Shown: in pieces, positions 36,161 to 45,660 of the stretch
Numbering within the stretch: position 1 is the first letter of the stretch
How the letters are laid out: each line of letters begins with the position of its first letter
NCBI RefSeq assembly: GCF_001279775.1
Contig: NZ_LGDG01000219.1
Coordinates: forward strand, 1-64,000
Reading direction: 5' to 3'
Origin: Streptomyces sp. MMG1533
GTDB taxonomy: Bacteria > Actinomycetota > Actinomycetes > Streptomycetales > Streptomycetaceae
Length of the DNA stretch: 64,000 nucleotides
Notes under the pieces: model-generated
What the model saw: only the letters and a program-made list of their open reading frames with translations
The model's database searches: none
Told to the model about the DNA's origin: nothing
Made by a program: the position numbers and the translations under genes

Positions 36161-39100
36161 ATGTGTCACGTGAAACCGATCGATCCGCGTCTCCTCCGCT
36201 ACGCCCGCGCCACCCGGTTTTTCCTGGTGGCGGTCGTCGGACTGGGTGTCGTCGGTGCGGGGCTCGTCATCGCGCAGGCGATGCTCATCGCCGAGGTGGT
36301 GGTGGGCGCCTTCCAGCACGGCATGGCAGTCGGCGAACTCAGGACTCCCCTGCTGCTGTTGACGGCTGTCGCCCTCGGCCGTGCGCTCGTCTCCTGGCTC
36401 ACCGAACTGGCCGCGCACCGCGCGAGTGCCGCGGTGAAGTCGGAGCTGCGCAGGAGGCTGCTGGAGCGTGCGGTCGCGCTGGGCCCGGGGTGGCTGAGCG
36501 GGCAGCGGACCGGCTCGCTGGTCGCCCTCGCCACGAGGGGAGTCGACGCCCTCGACGACTATTTCTCGCGCTACCTCCCGCAGTTGGGGCTCGCGCTGGT
36601 CGTACCGGTGGCCGTGCTGGCGCGGATCGTCACCGAGGACTGGGTCTCGGCGGCCATCATCGTCGGCACCCTGCCGCTCATCCCGGTCTTCATGGTGCTC
36701 ATCGGCTGGGCCACGCAGTCCCGGATGGACCGGCAGTGGCGGCTGCTGTCCCGGCTCTCCGGGCACTTCCTCGACGTGGTCGCCGGACTGCCGACCCTGA
36801 AGGTGTTCGGGCGGGCCAAGGCACAGGCCGAGTCCATCCGGCGCATCACCGGCGAGTACCGGCAGGCGACCATGCGGACGCTGCGGATCGCCTTCATCTC
36901 CTCCTTCGCGCTGGAGCTGCTCGCCACGCTCTCCGTGGCACTCGTCGCCGTGACGATCGGCATGCGCCTCGTACACGGCGACATGGACCTGTACATCGGT
37001 CTGGTCATCCTCGTACTGGCGCCGGAGGCGTATCTGCCGCTGCGCCAGGTGGGGGCGCAGTACCACGCCGCGGCGGAGGGCCTCGCGGCTGCCGAGGAGA
37101 TCTTCTCGGTGCTGGAGACGCCGGTGCCGAAGCCGGGTTCCGCTGCCGTGCCGTCGGGGGGCCTGTCCTTCGAGGGAGTCACGGTCCGCTACCCGGGGAG
37201 GTCCGGGGACGCTGTGGCGGACGTGTCCTTCGCCGTCGAGCCCGGGGAGACGGTCGCGCTCGTCGGGCCGAGCGGTGCGGGCAAGTCGACGCTGCTGAAC
37301 GTGCTGTTGGGCTTTGTACGGCCCGGCGACGGACGGGTCCTGGCCGGGGGAGTCGATCTCGCCGAGGCCGACCTGGAGCAGTGGCGGGCGCGGATCGCTT
37401 GGGTGCCGCAGCGGCCTCACGTGTTCGCCGGGACGATCGCCGAGAACGTACGTCTTGCCCGGCCCGACGCCGACGAGGCTGCCGTACGGCGGGCGTTGGG
37501 GGACGCCGGTGCGCTGGAGTTCGTGGACGCGCTGTCCCAGGGTGCCGACACCGTGCTCGGTGAGGACGGGGCCGGGCTGTCAGCCGGCCAGCGGCAGCGG
37601 CTCGCGCTGGCCCGGGCGTTCCTCGCCGACCGGCCCGTGCTGCTGCTCGACGAGCCGACGGCGGCGCTCGACGGGGCCACCGAGGCCGAGGTCGTGGAGG
37701 CGGTGCGGCGGCTGGCGGTGGGCCGGACGGTCCTGCTGGTGGTGCACCGCCCGGCGCTGCTGTCGGTGGCGGACCGGGTGGTGCGGCTGGCGGAACCGGT
37801 GTCCCCCGCCCGCATGGAGGCCCCTCTCAGGGCGGCTGAGGTCCGCACGATCGAGACTGAACCGGCGCTGGCTCCCGACGCACCCGAGACGATGGTGCCG
37901 GTGGCGGGCAGCCGTGGTGTCCTCGCCCGAGTTCGTTCCATGTCCGGAGCCCGGCGCGGGCGGCTCGCGCTCGCCCTGCTGCTCGGGAGCCTCGCGCTCG
38001 GCAGTGCCGTCGGCCTCATGGCCACCTCCGGGTGGCTCATCTCGCGGGCCTCGCAGCAGCCGCCCGTGCTCTATCTGATGGTGGCCGTGACGGCCACGCG
38101 GGCCTTCGGGATCGGGCGGGCGGTCTTCCGGTACGCGGAGCGGCTGGTGTCGCACGACGCCGTGCTGCGGATGCTGGCCGACACCCGGGTCGCCGTGTAC
38201 CGACGTCTGGAGCGGCTGGCGCCCGCCGGGCTTCGGCAGACCCGCCGCGGTGATCTGCTGTCGCGGCTCGTTGCCGATGTGGACGCGCTGCAGGACTACT
38301 GGCTGCGCTGGCTGCTGCCCGCCGGCGCCGCGGTGGTCGTGTCCGCCGCGTCCGTCGGCTTCACGGCCTGGCTGCTGCCAGAGGCCGGCGCGGTGCTCGC
38401 CGCCGGACTGCTGACGGCCGGGGCGGGTGTCCCGCTGATCACCGGCGCCGTGGCCCGCCGGGCCGAACGCAGACTGGCCCCGGCCCGAGGAGCGCTGGCC
38501 ACGCGCGTGACCGATCTGCTCACCGGGACGGCCGAGTTGACCGTCGCCGGAGCTCTGCCCGGACGTAGTGCCGAGGCACGGCGGGCCGACGAGGTGCTCA
38601 CCCGGATCGCCTCACGCGCTGCCACCGCCACCGCGCTCGGCGACGGACTCACCGCGCTCCTCTCCGGCCTGACCGTCGCCGCAGCCGCCCTCGTGGGCGC
38701 CCAGGCGGTCGTCGACGGCAGGCTGGGCGGGGTGGCGATGGCCGTCGTCGTCCTCACCCCGCTGGCCGCCTTCGAGGGCGTACTCGGGCTGCCCCTCGCA
38801 GTGCAGTACCGGCAGCGGGTGCGCAGGAGCGCGGAGCGCGTGTACGAGGTACTGGACGCGCCCCAGCCCGTACAGGAACCGGAGCGGCCCCGGCAGGCGC
38901 CCGCGTCGCCGTTCCCGGTCATGGTCAAGGGGCTTGCCGCCCGTCATGCCGGGCAGGACCGGGACGCGCTCGCCGGGCTCGACCTGACCCTGGAGGAGGG
39001 CCGCCGGATCGCCGTGGTCGGGCCGTCCGGGTCCGGCAAGTCGACGCTCGCGCAGGTGCTGCTGCGCTTCCTGGACGCGGACGCGGGCTCGTACACGCTC

Positions 39101-39661
39101 GGCGGCGTGGACGCGTACGCCCTGGACGGCGACGACGTACGGCGGCTCGTCGGGCTGTGCGCGCAGGACGCGCACCTCTTCGACAGCTCGGTGCGCGAGA
39201 ACCTTCTCCTTGCCAGGAAGGACGCCACCGAGGACGAGCTGCGCGACGCGCTGAGGCGGGCCCGCCTGCTCGACTGGGCCGACGGCCTGCCCGACGGGCT
39301 CGACACACTGGTCGGCGAGCACGGGGCGAGGCTGTCCGGCGGGCAGCGGCAACGGCTCGCGCTGGCCCGGGCGCTGCTGGCCGACTTTCCCGTCCTCGTG
39401 CTCGACGAGCCCGCCGAGCATCTCGATCTGCCGACGGCGGACGCGCTCACCGCCGATCTGCTGGCCGCCACCGAGGGCCGTACGACACTGCTCATCACCC
39501 ACCGGCTGGCCGGCCTGGAGGCGGTGGACGAGGTGGTCGTCCTGGACGCGGGACGTGTGGTGCAGCAGGGGCCGTATGCGGAGCTGGCCGCTGTGGAGGG
39601 GCCGTTGCGGGGGATGGTGGAGCGGGAGGAGCAGGCGGATCTGTTGGTGGGGGTGCGGTAG
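36161..39661 (+). CDS. cydCD: Fused ABC exporter CydCD for cytochrome bd assembly
   Basis: 1166 aa, the actinobacterial fusion of CydD and CydC. Each half has about six membrane helices and an ATPase. The first ATPase (about 330-540) has GPSGAGKST, LSAGQRQRL and VLLLDEPTA. The second (about 940-1150) has GPSGSGKST, LSGGQRQRL and VLVLDEPAE. It exports glutathione-type thiols or haem-related ligands needed for bd oxidase. Last gene of the cyd cluster. No ribosome binding site beyond CTCCTGGACCGAAGGGC is obvious. Confidence 0.95.
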   Translation: MCHVKPIDPRLLRYARATRFFLVAVVGLGVVGAGLVIAQAMLIAEVVVGAFQHGMAVGELRTPLLLLTAVALGRALVSWLTELAAHRASAAVKSELRRRLLERAVALGPGWLSGQRTGSLVALATRGVDALDDYFSRYLPQLGLALVVPVAVLARIVTEDWVSAAIIVGTLPLIPVFMVLIGWATQSRMDRQWRLLSRLSGHFLDVVAGLPTLKVFGRAKAQAESIRRITGEYRQATMRTLRIAFISSFALELLATLSVALVAVTIGMRLVHGDMDLYIGLVILVLAPEAYLPLRQVGAQYHAAAEGLAAAEEIFSVLETPVPKPGSAAVPSGGLSFEGVTVRYPGRSGDAVADVSFAVEPGETVALVGPSGAGKSTLLNVLLGFVRPGDGRVLAGGVDLAEADLEQWRARIAWVPQRPHVFAGTIAENVRLARPDADEAAVRRALGDAGALEFVDALSQGADTVLGEDGAGLSAGQRQRLALARAFLADRPVLLLDEPTAALDGATEAEVVEAVRRLAVGRTVLLVVHRPALLSVADRVVRLAEPVSPARMEAPLRAAEVRTIETEPALAPDAPETMVPVAGSRGVLARVRSMSGARRGRLALALLLGSLALGSAVGLMATSGWLISRASQQPPVLYLMVAVTATRAFGIGRAVFRYAERLVSHDAVLRMLADTRVAVYRRLERLAPAGLRQTRRGDLLSRLVADVDALQDYWLRWLLPAGAAVVVSAASVGFTAWLLPEAGAVLAAGLLTAGAGVPLITGAVARRAERRLAPARGALATRVTDLLTGTAELTVAGALPGRSAEARRADEVLTRIASRAATATALGDGLTALLSGLTVAAAALVGAQAVVDGRLGGVAMAVVVLTPLAAFEGVLGLPLAVQYRQRVRRSAERVYEVLDAPQPVQEPERPRQAPASPFPVMVKGLAARHAGQDRDALAGLDLTLEEGRRIAVVGPSGSGKSTLAQVLLRFLDADAGSYTLGGVDAYALDGDDVRRLVGLCAQDAHLFDSSVRENLLLARKDATEDELRDALRRARLLDWADGLPDGLDTLVGEHGARLSGGQRQRLALARALLADFPVLVLDEPAEHLDLPTADALTADLLAATEGRTTLLITHRLAGLEAVDEVVVLDAGRVVQQGPYAELAAVEGPLRGMVEREEQADLLVGVR
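36163..36176. promoter_or_regulatory. parS-like site overlapping the cydCD start
   Basis: GTGTCACGTGAAAC differs from parS at position 3 and begins at the G of the cydCD ATG (36161-36163), so codons 2-5 (CHVK) are made of parS sequence. It is 47 bases from the exact site upstream. Confidence 0.6.
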
Positions 39662-39739
39662 GCAGCCGGCCCGCACGACACCGCGTCCGACACGGGCTCG
39701 ACTCTCTGAATCGAATGGGGCCAATCGGGCTCGGTGCGT

Positions 39740-40377
39740 GTGCGCCGCGCCCCTCTCCGGCCCTCCGACGTCCGCCCACGGCCTGTCGGCCGACCGTGCC
39801 GTGCGGCTGCCGCAACTGCTGGAGGCGATGCGGTCCGCAGGCAGAGGCCTGGAACCGCACTCCACACCGGACCGGAGCTGCGAGACCGCGGCAGCCCTGA
39901 CCGGCGCCCGGTACGCGGCGATCGGCGTCGTCGCCGAGGACGGGGACGGTCTCGTCGACTTCGTCCGCCAGGGGCCGACACGGCGACCGCCCGGAAGACC
40001 GGGCGGCTGCCCGACGGGCGCAAGGAATTGCTGGGCGCCCCTCATCCGCGACCCGGAGCCGATCCGGGGCCCGGCCCTGAACCTCGACCGGCGCTCGTGC
40101 GGCTTCCCCGAGCACCATCCGCCGATGCGGGGCTTCCTCGGCATCCCCATCGGCGTGCGGGGCGAGATCTTCGGAAACACGGAGAAGGCTGTACGAGGCC
40201 GCCCAGCAGCGCGAGCGCCGGATCGACGTCGCCGTCGACGCGACCGTGAGCCTGCCTGCCTGCCTGCCTGCCTGCCTGCCGGACGGACGGACGGCCCGGT
40301 GTCCGGCTGACGGTCGCGGACGACGGCGTCGGCTGCACGGGCCCGGTACGGGAACAGGCCGCGCCGGTACGACGGTG
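39740..40377 (+). pseudogene. Decayed GAF-domain sensor histidine kinase (DevS-like)
   Basis: Fragments of one kinase are visible in order. RLPQLLEAMRSAGRGLEPHS and GARYAAIGVVAEDGDGLVDFV come first. A shifted segment follows, readable as ADTATARKTGRLPDGRKELL. Then come LIRDPEPI, CGFPEHHPPMRGFLGIPIGV and GEIFGN, a deletion, RLYEAAQQRERRIDVAVDA in another frame (40186-40251), and the ATP-domain scrap LTVADDGVGC (40306-40335). At least three frame breaks and two deletions exclude a working kinase. Its C-terminal scrap is flanked by tetranucleotide repeats. Confidence 0.82.
40251..40293. repeat. Tetranucleotide repeats CCTG then GGAC
   Basis: About seven copies of CCTG (40251-40280) run directly into about three copies of GGAC (40281-40293). 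They sit at a deletion junction inside the kinase pseudogene. Slippage here probably helped to wreck the reading frame. Confidence 0.9.
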
Positions 40378-40515
40378 ATGCGGGAGGTGCCCCCACTGAC
40401 GGGGATCCGAGGCTTCTCCGCAGTGACGCCCCACTAGCCCATCTGCGGCAACCCGTCCCCCAGCCGGACGACTTGAACAGGGCCTCGGCCCGCCGCGCGG
40501 GCCAGGATCGCTGAC

Positions 40516-41589
40516 ATGCGCTCACCTCGCCGTCACCCGCTGCTCGTTCCGGCGCTGCTGTGCGCGTTCGCCGTGATCGCGGCCCGCCCCATGGGCACTT
40601 CCTACGCCGCCGACGACGGCGAGGACACAGACAGCGCCGCCGATGCCGGGCTCAACACCCAGGTGGTCCGGCTGTACGAGGACGCGGCGGTGGCGACGCA
40701 GCAGTACGAGGCGGGGCGGCAGGAGGCCGAGGTGCAGCGGGCGCAGGCCCAGCGCTTCGAGGCGCTGCTGGACCGGGAACGGCAGGGGATCGCCGTACTG
40801 CACGAGGACCTGGGCCGGATCGCGCGCGCCCAGTACCGCAGCGGTGGCGGCCTTCCGATCACCGCGCAGATGATCCTGGCGGACAGCCCCGACGAGCTGA
40901 TGCGTGGTCAGCGGGCCGTGTGGAAGGCGGATCTCGCCGTCAACAACGCGATCGACAAGAGCCGCCGGGCCGAGGAGCGGCTCGCCGCGGACGAGGCCAA
41001 GGCTGCCACGACCTGGCAGCGGTTGCACCGGCGGAACACTGAACTCGCCGACCTGAAGAAGGGCATCGAGGCGAAGCTCGAACAGGCACGGTGGCAGTTG
41101 CAGGGCGAGGCCGACGCCTCCGTCGCGGCCGGTTCGTGCCGCGGTGCCGTCCGGCTGGACCAGCCGCAGACCGGCCTCACGAGCACCTGGGTCGCCCCCG
41201 TGGAGACGTACGAACTGTCCGCGGGATTCGGCAGCGGTGGTGAGCGCTGGGCGAACCGGCACACCGGGCAGGACTTCGCGGTGCCGATCGGGACGCCGGT
41301 GCGGGCGGTGGGCGAGGGGCGCGTGGTGAAGGTGTCCTGCGGGGGTCCCTTCGGCATCGAGGTCGTGCTCCAGCACGCGGGCGGCTACTACACGCAGTAC
41401 GCCCACCTCGCCGCCGTCACCGTCGACCAGGGCGAGCGGGTGAGCCCCGGACAGTGGATCGGGCAGTCCGGTACGACCGGCAACTCCACCGGCCCGCACC
41501 TGCACTTCGAGGTGCGGGTCACTCCGGAGACGGGTTCGGCGGTGGACCCGGCGTCGTGGCTGTCGGCGCGAGGGGTCCCGCTGGGATAG
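40516..41589 (+). CDS. Secreted M23 (LytM) peptidase with coiled-coil region
   Basis: 357 aa. A signal peptide runs to about residue 33 (cleavage near SYA-ADDG). A long coiled coil (about 45-200: AVATQQYEAGRQEAEVQRAQ onward) is followed by the LytM domain (from about 245). That domain has HTGQDFAVPIGTPV (zinc H, D) and GPHLHFEVR (H-x-H). It would cut peptidoglycan cross-bridges or, as EnvC/RipA-like proteins do, activate other hydrolases. All zinc ligands are present. It stands alone downstream of the kinase pseudogene. Confidence 0.88.
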   Translation: MRSPRRHPLLVPALLCAFAVIAARPMGTSYAADDGEDTDSAADAGLNTQVVRLYEDAAVATQQYEAGRQEAEVQRAQAQRFEALLDRERQGIAVLHEDLGRIARAQYRSGGGLPITAQMILADSPDELMRGQRAVWKADLAVNNAIDKSRRAEERLAADEAKAATTWQRLHRRNTELADLKKGIEAKLEQARWQLQGEADASVAAGSCRGAVRLDQPQTGLTSTWVAPVETYELSAGFGSGGERWANRHTGQDFAVPIGTPVRAVGEGRVVKVSCGGPFGIEVVLQHAGGYYTQYAHLAAVTVDQGERVSPGQWIGQSGTTGNSTGPHLHFEVRVTPETGSAVDPASWLSARGVPLG

Positions 41590-41610
41590 GAGCCACGAAC
41601 GCGGCCGGGG

Positions 41611-42480
41611 CTACGCGTGTTCCGCCAGCAGCCGTTCGATCACGACCGCCACCCCGTCCTCGTTGTTGGCGACCGTCCGCCCCGACGCCGCCGCGAGCAC
41701 GTCCGGGTGTGCGTTGCCCATCGCGTACGACCGTCCCGCCCAGGTGAGCATCTCGACGTCGTTCGGCATGTCCCCGAAGGCGACGACCTGCTCGTGCGAG
41801 ATGCCGCGCTCGGCGCAGCACAGGGCGAGCGTGCTGGCCTTGGAGACGCCGGGGCCGCTGATCTCCAGCAGGGCGCTGGGGCTGGAGCGGGTGACGTTGG
41901 CCCGGTCCTCGATCGCGAGGCGGGCCAGGGTGAGGAATGCGTCCGGGTCGATCTCGGGGTGGTACGCGAGGATCTTCAGGACCGGCTCGCCGGCACCGGG
42001 CCCATCCGGTGTCAGCAGGTCCTCGGCCGGCGCGAGGGAGTCCGGGATCTCCATGTGCAGCTTCGGATAGTCCGGCTCCTGGTAGAAGCCGTAGGTCTGC
42101 TCGACCGCGTAGACCGTGCCCGGTGCCGCGTCGCGCAGCAGCCGCACGGCATCCAGCGCGTTCTCCCGTGCCAGCTCGCGGACCTTCACGAACCGGTGGG
42201 TGCCGGGGCCGCCGTGGAGGTCGACCACCGCGGCGCCGTTGCCGCAGATCGCCAGGCCGTGACCGTGGACGTGCTCGCTGACCACGTCCATCCAGCGGGC
42301 CGGGCGGCCGGTGACGAAGAAGACCTCGATGCCGGCCTCCTCGGCGGCGGCGAGGGCCGCGACCGTGCGCGGGGACACCGACTTGTCGTCGCGCAGCAGG
42401 GTGCCGTCGAGGTCGGTGGCGATCAGCCGCGGCGGAAGGGCGGCGGCCGGGGTCTCGGGCTCTCGGGTCGCTGAGGTCAC
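41611..42480 (-). CDS. HAD hydrolase, Cof/IIB subfamily
   Basis: 289 aa from GTG at 42480 ([17 protein letters not shown]). It has [13 protein letters not shown] (motif I), FVTGRPARW (motif II), K in [11 protein letters not shown] and [12 protein letters not shown] (motif IV), with a C2 cap between. It acts on sugar or nucleotide phosphates, FMN or similar. An ATG at 42498 is the alternative start. A close relative is encoded at 52723-53538. Confidence 0.87.
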   Translation of the reverse strand: MTSATREPETPAAALPPRLIATDLDGTLLRDDKSVSPRTVAALAAAEEAGIEVFFVTGRPARWMDVVSEHVHGHGLAICGNGAAVVDLHGGPGTHRFVKVRELARENALDAVRLLRDAAPGTVYAVEQTYGFYQEPDYPKLHMEIPDSLAPAEDLLTPDGPGAGEPVLKILAYHPEIDPDAFLTLARLAIEDRANVTRSSPSALLEISGPGVSKASTLALCCAERGISHEQVVAFGDMPNDVEMLTWAGRSYAMGNAHPDVLAAASGRTVANNEDGVAVVIERLLAEHA

Positions 42481-42569
42481 CCGGCCATTCTCACGCATAT
42501 GCCTGCACGCCCGTGCGGGAGTCCGCACAGATGAGGTACAGATCAGGCACAGACGGCAGGTCGTCCAGG

Positions 42570-43481
42570 TCAGCGCAGCTGCCCCGGCGCCTCCATGGCG
42601 ATCTGCTCGAAGACCTTCTCGTCGGCTGCGAAGTCCGAGTCGGGGATGGGCCAGTGGATCACGATCTCGGTGAAGCCCAGCTCCCGGTGGCGCCCCGCGA
42701 AGTCCACGAACGCGTCCAGGGACTGGAGTGGACGGCCGCGGTCCGGGGTGAAGCCGGTGAGCAGGATCTTGTCGACGGAGCTCACGTCACGGCCGATCGC
42801 GGCGCACGCGTCGGCCAGCCTCTCGGCCTGTCCGCGAATGGCCTGAACCGACTGTTCAGGAGTGCCGTTCTCGTACAGCTTGGGGTCGCCGGTGGTCACC
42901 CATGCCTGCCCGTAGCGCGCGGCGAGCCTGAGCCCGCGCGGCCCGGTCGCTGCCACCGCGAAGGGCAGCCGGGGGCGCTGTACGCAGCCCGGGATGTTGC
43001 GCGCCTCGTGCGCCGAGTAGTAGTCGCCCTCGTACGACACTCCGCTGGGGCTGTCTTCGATCAGCAGCCGGTCCAGCAGCTGCACGAACTCGGCGAAGCG
43101 GTCGGCACGCTCGCGTGGGGTCCACGGCTCCTGCCCGAGTGCGGTGGCGTCGAAGCCGGTGCCGCCCGCGCCGATACCGAGCGTCACCCGCCCGCCGGAG
43201 ATGTCGTCGAGGGAGATCAGCTCCTTGGCGAGGGTCACCGGGTGCCGGAAGTTCGGCGAGGTCACCAGCGTGCCCAGGCGGAGATCGTCGGTGACGGCCG
43301 CGGCGGCGGTCAGCGTCGGCACGGCACCGAACCAGGGCCCGTCCCTGAAGCTCCGCCAGGACAGGTGGTCGTACGTGTACCCGGTGTGGAAGCCGAGCTG
43401 CTCGGCACGCGTCCATGCCGAACGGCCGCCTTCGTTCCAGCGGCGGTACGGGAGGATCACGGTGCTCAGACGCAGACTCAT
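42570..43481 (-). CDS. LLM-class (F420-dependent type) flavin oxidoreductase
   Basis: 303 aa from ATG at 43481 ([15 protein letters not shown]). It has a luciferase-like TIM barrel: [58 protein letters not shown]. In actinomycetes this set usually uses coenzyme F420. The substrate is unknown. A parS site lies 26 bases upstream of the start. Confidence 0.87.
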   Translation of the reverse strand: MSLRLSTVILPYRRWNEGGRSAWTRAEQLGFHTGYTYDHLSWRSFRDGPWFGAVPTLTAAAAVTDDLRLGTLVTSPNFRHPVTLAKELISLDDISGGRVTLGIGAGGTGFDATALGQEPWTPRERADRFAEFVQLLDRLLIEDSPSGVSYEGDYYSAHEARNIPGCVQRPRLPFAVAATGPRGLRLAARYGQAWVTTGDPKLYENGTPEQSVQAIRGQAERLADACAAIGRDVSSVDKILLTGFTPDRGRPLQSLDAFVDFAGRHRELGFTEIVIHWPIPDSDFAADEKVFEQIAMEAPGQLR

Positions 43482-43507
43482 GTATCCGAGCGTATGCGGA
43501 CGCACGT

Positions 43508-43521
43508 GTTTCACGTGAAAC
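43508..43521. promoter_or_regulatory. parS site, exact
   Basis: GTTTCACGTGAAAC in the 52-base gap between the LLM oxidoreductase start and the stop of the hypothetical gene. Confidence 0.88.
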
Positions 43522-43533
43522 GGTCACCGACGG

Positions 43534-43992
43534 TCATCGCGCGCGCCCGCTCAGCCATGGGCTGAGGTTGATCATCGGCATGTACTCCCTGTGCGTACGG
43601 TCGCCGGTCAGCGGCACGATCAGGAAGTAGCCCGGCGGGAAACGGCGGCCCCTGACATGGGCGAGGTCGCCGAAGACGGAGCGGAGGAAGGCCGGCACGT
43701 CGTCGCGCGCGACATCGGGGCACTGGATGCCCTCGACCTCGATCAGCGCGTCGTCCTCGGGATAGAGCCGCACGCTCACCCGCGGCAGCCCGCCGAACTC
43801 GACGAACGCCTCGTGCGGCAGGGATCCGTCCGCGTCGGTGGTGACGCCGACGCCCGCGGCGCTTCGGCGCGAGGTCTGGTCGGCCCCGACGTCGTGGGTC
43901 ACCTCGATCTCACGGGCGTACTCCGCGGCGATGATCCGGAGGGCGGTGACGGCGGCTTCGGTGGTGGGCAAGTGGTCCATACCACCGATCAT
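43534..43992 (-). CDS. Hypothetical protein, conserved-looking
   Basis: 152 aa, acidic and soluble. [20 protein letters not shown] precedes segments such as [30 protein letters not shown] and [18 protein letters not shown]. No motif is recognised. GAGG lies five bases before ATG at 43992; MDHLPTT four codons later is another possible start. It is seven bases downstream of kptA and is probably in the same transcript. Confidence 0.65.
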   Translation of the reverse strand: MIGGMDHLPTTEAAVTALRIIAAEYAREIEVTHDVGADQTSRRSAAGVGVTTDADGSLPHEAFVEFGGLPRVSVRLYPEDDALIEVEGIQCPDVARDDVPAFLRSVFGDLAHVRGRRFPPGYFLIVPLTGDRTHREYMPMINLSPWLSGRAR

Positions 43993-43999
43993 GCAAGCC

Positions 44000-44548
44000 T
44001 CAACGGGGTTCTGGGAACCGCAGGTACCGCGGCGGGACCGCCTTCGTCAGCCACACCCCGTTCGCGCTGACGTGGAAGACATGGCCGTCGCGGTGCATGG
44101 CGCCCGCGTCCACCGAGAGCACGACCGGGCTGCCGCGGCGGGCGCCCACGCGGGTCGCGGTCTCGCGGTCGGATGAGAGGTGCACGTCGTGCCGGTTCAT
44201 GGGCCGCAGGCCCTCGGCGCGGATCGCGTCCAGGGAGCGGGCCACGGTGCCGTGGTAGAGGTACGCCGGCGGGGTCGCCGGGGTCAGCCCGAGGTCGACG
44301 TCGATGCTGTGGCCCTGGCTGGCGCGGATCCGCGTGCCGTCGATCGCGAAGCGCCGCTTGTCGTTGGACTCGACCACGTGGTCGAGTTCCTCGCGCGTGA
44401 ACCGGAAGCCGTGCGCGGCGGCCGCGGCGATCAGCGTGTCGATCTCCACCCAGCCGGCGTCGTCGAGGATCAACCCGATCCGCTCCGGCTGATGACGCAG
44501 GTGCTTCGACAGGTACTTGGACACCTTCACGGTGCGTCTTTCATCCAC
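44000..44548 (-). CDS. kptA: RNA 2'-phosphotransferase (KptA/Tpt1 family)
   Basis: 182 aa from GTG at 44548. Features are VSKYLSKHLRHQPERIGL, the NAD-binding core YLYHGTVARSLDAIRAEGLRPMNRHDVHLSSD and GSPVVLSVDAGAMHRDGHVFHVSANGVWLT. The R-H-R-R set of the family appears present (H in LRHQP, H in YHGT, R in VGARRG). Tpt1 uses NAD to remove the 2'-phosphate left by tRNA ligases. Bacteria lack that splicing pathway, so the role here is unknown; related enzymes can NADylate RNA 5' ends. Confidence 0.9.
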   Translation of the reverse strand: MDERRTVKVSKYLSKHLRHQPERIGLILDDAGWVEIDTLIAAAAAHGFRFTREELDHVVESNDKRRFAIDGTRIRASQGHSIDVDLGLTPATPPAYLYHGTVARSLDAIRAEGLRPMNRHDVHLSSDRETATRVGARRGSPVVLSVDAGAMHRDGHVFHVSANGVWLTKAVPPRYLRFPEPR

Positions 44549-44604
44549 CCCACCAGCCTGCCGCGCGAGATGTGAATCACGCGAATGATTTTGCTCCGGA
44601 TGTT

Positions 44605-44658
44605 TGATCCACAGCCAAGTACAGTTATCCACAGGGGAATTGGCGGTTCTGTGGACAA
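44605..44658. promoter_or_regulatory. DnaA-box cluster upstream of kptA
   Basis: Three boxes in 54 bases: TGATCCACA (44605-44613, one mismatch), TTATCCACA (44625-44633, perfect) and TTGTCCACA on the minus strand (44650-44658, perfect). They fill most of the 122-base gap between the MerR gene stop and kptA. Confidence 0.7.
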
Positions 44659-44670
44659 CTGCCCTTGGAT

Positions 44671-45660
44671 TCAAGGCGTTTCGCCAAGATCGTCTGATGC
44701 GCCGTAACTTGTGGCAAGTCGGTCCAAGGACCGTGCCCGCACCTCCCGTTCGGCGGCCAGCGCGATGAACTCCGCAGCCTGCTCGGCCCCAACCAGACTC
44801 TCGACAGCCCGCATTGTCTCCGCGGGGATCGCCACATCACGTGTCCGATCGGCGGGTGTCGGGACGTCCCCTGCGCCGAGGTGCTCCCGCAGATGCCGCA
44901 CGGCCAACAACCGCATGGCCCGGGCGAGTTCCGCGTCCACCGTCTGCTGTGCCAGCGGTCGCAGCCGTCGTACGAGTGAGGCCGCTTCTGCCGCGTCCGC
45001 GTCCGTCGGGCGGTGCGGTCCGTCCAGGTAGCGGGCGAAGACGTGCTCGGTCGTGAACTCCAGGAAACGGGCGGCGATGTGCTCGACCCGACTCCTCAAC
45101 TCCCGCAGATGGCACGAGATCGCGGACAACGGCACCCCCGCCGCATGCAACTCGGCGGCCACCGCCAGCTCTTGGGGGCTCGGCACGAGGAAGGAGTCGT
45201 CGTCGCCGGGGACCGGCTCCAGCACGCCCAGGTGCACGGCCTCGGCGATCGCCGCGTCGTCGGGGACACCGCCGAACCGCTCGTCCAACTCGGCGCGCGA
45301 GATCCGTACCGCCTCCTCGTCGGTCCACGGACCGTCCACCTCGGCGACCAGACCGAGCACCCCGCCCAGGCCCCGGCCCGCGTCCCACGCCTCCAGGAGC
45401 TCCTTGACGGAGGCCAGCGTGTAGCCGCGGTCGAGGAGATCGGCGATCTGGCGCAGGCGCACGAGGTGGGCGTCCGCATAGACGTTGGCGCGGCCACGGC
45501 GCTCCGGGCGGGGGAGCAGCCCGCGATCCTGGTAGGCGCGGATGGTCCGGACCGTGGCGCCGCTGAGGTGCGCCAGATCCTCGATCCGGTAGGCGGGGGC
45601 CTCGGCCCGGTGCCCGGAATCCCCGGCGCGGCGGCCGGAGCCCCGGGCGCCGTCCGTCAC
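44671..45660 (-). CDS. MerR-family transcriptional regulator
   Basis: 329 aa from GTG at 45660. The DNA-binding domain is YRIEDLAHLSGATVRTIRAYQDRGLLPRPERRGRANVYADAHLVRLRQIADLLDRGYTL, followed by a long helical effector domain of about 240 residues without the cysteines of metal sensors. The start overlaps the stop of the upstream gene (GTGA, 45657-45660), so it is translated from the same message as the hydrolase genes. Confidence 0.88.
   Translation of the reverse strand: MTDGARGSGRRAGDSGHRAEAPAYRIEDLAHLSGATVRTIRAYQDRGLLPRPERRGRANVYADAHLVRLRQIADLLDRGYTLASVKELLEAWDAGRGLGGVLGLVAEVDGPWTDEEAVRISRAELDERFGGVPDDAAIAEAVHLGVLEPVPGDDDSFLVPSPQELAVAAELHAAGVPLSAISCHLRELRSRVEHIAARFLEFTTEHVFARYLDGPHRPTDADAAEAASLVRRLRPLAQQTVDAELARAMRLLAVRHLREHLGAGDVPTPADRTRDVAIPAETMRAVESLVGAEQAAEFIALAAEREVRARSLDRLATSYGASDDLGETP

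Noticed and set aside
38612..40525. 637-codon frame antisense to cydCD
   Set aside because: A GC-rich shadow of the cydCD reading frame with Arg/Ser/Pro-rich nonsense composition.
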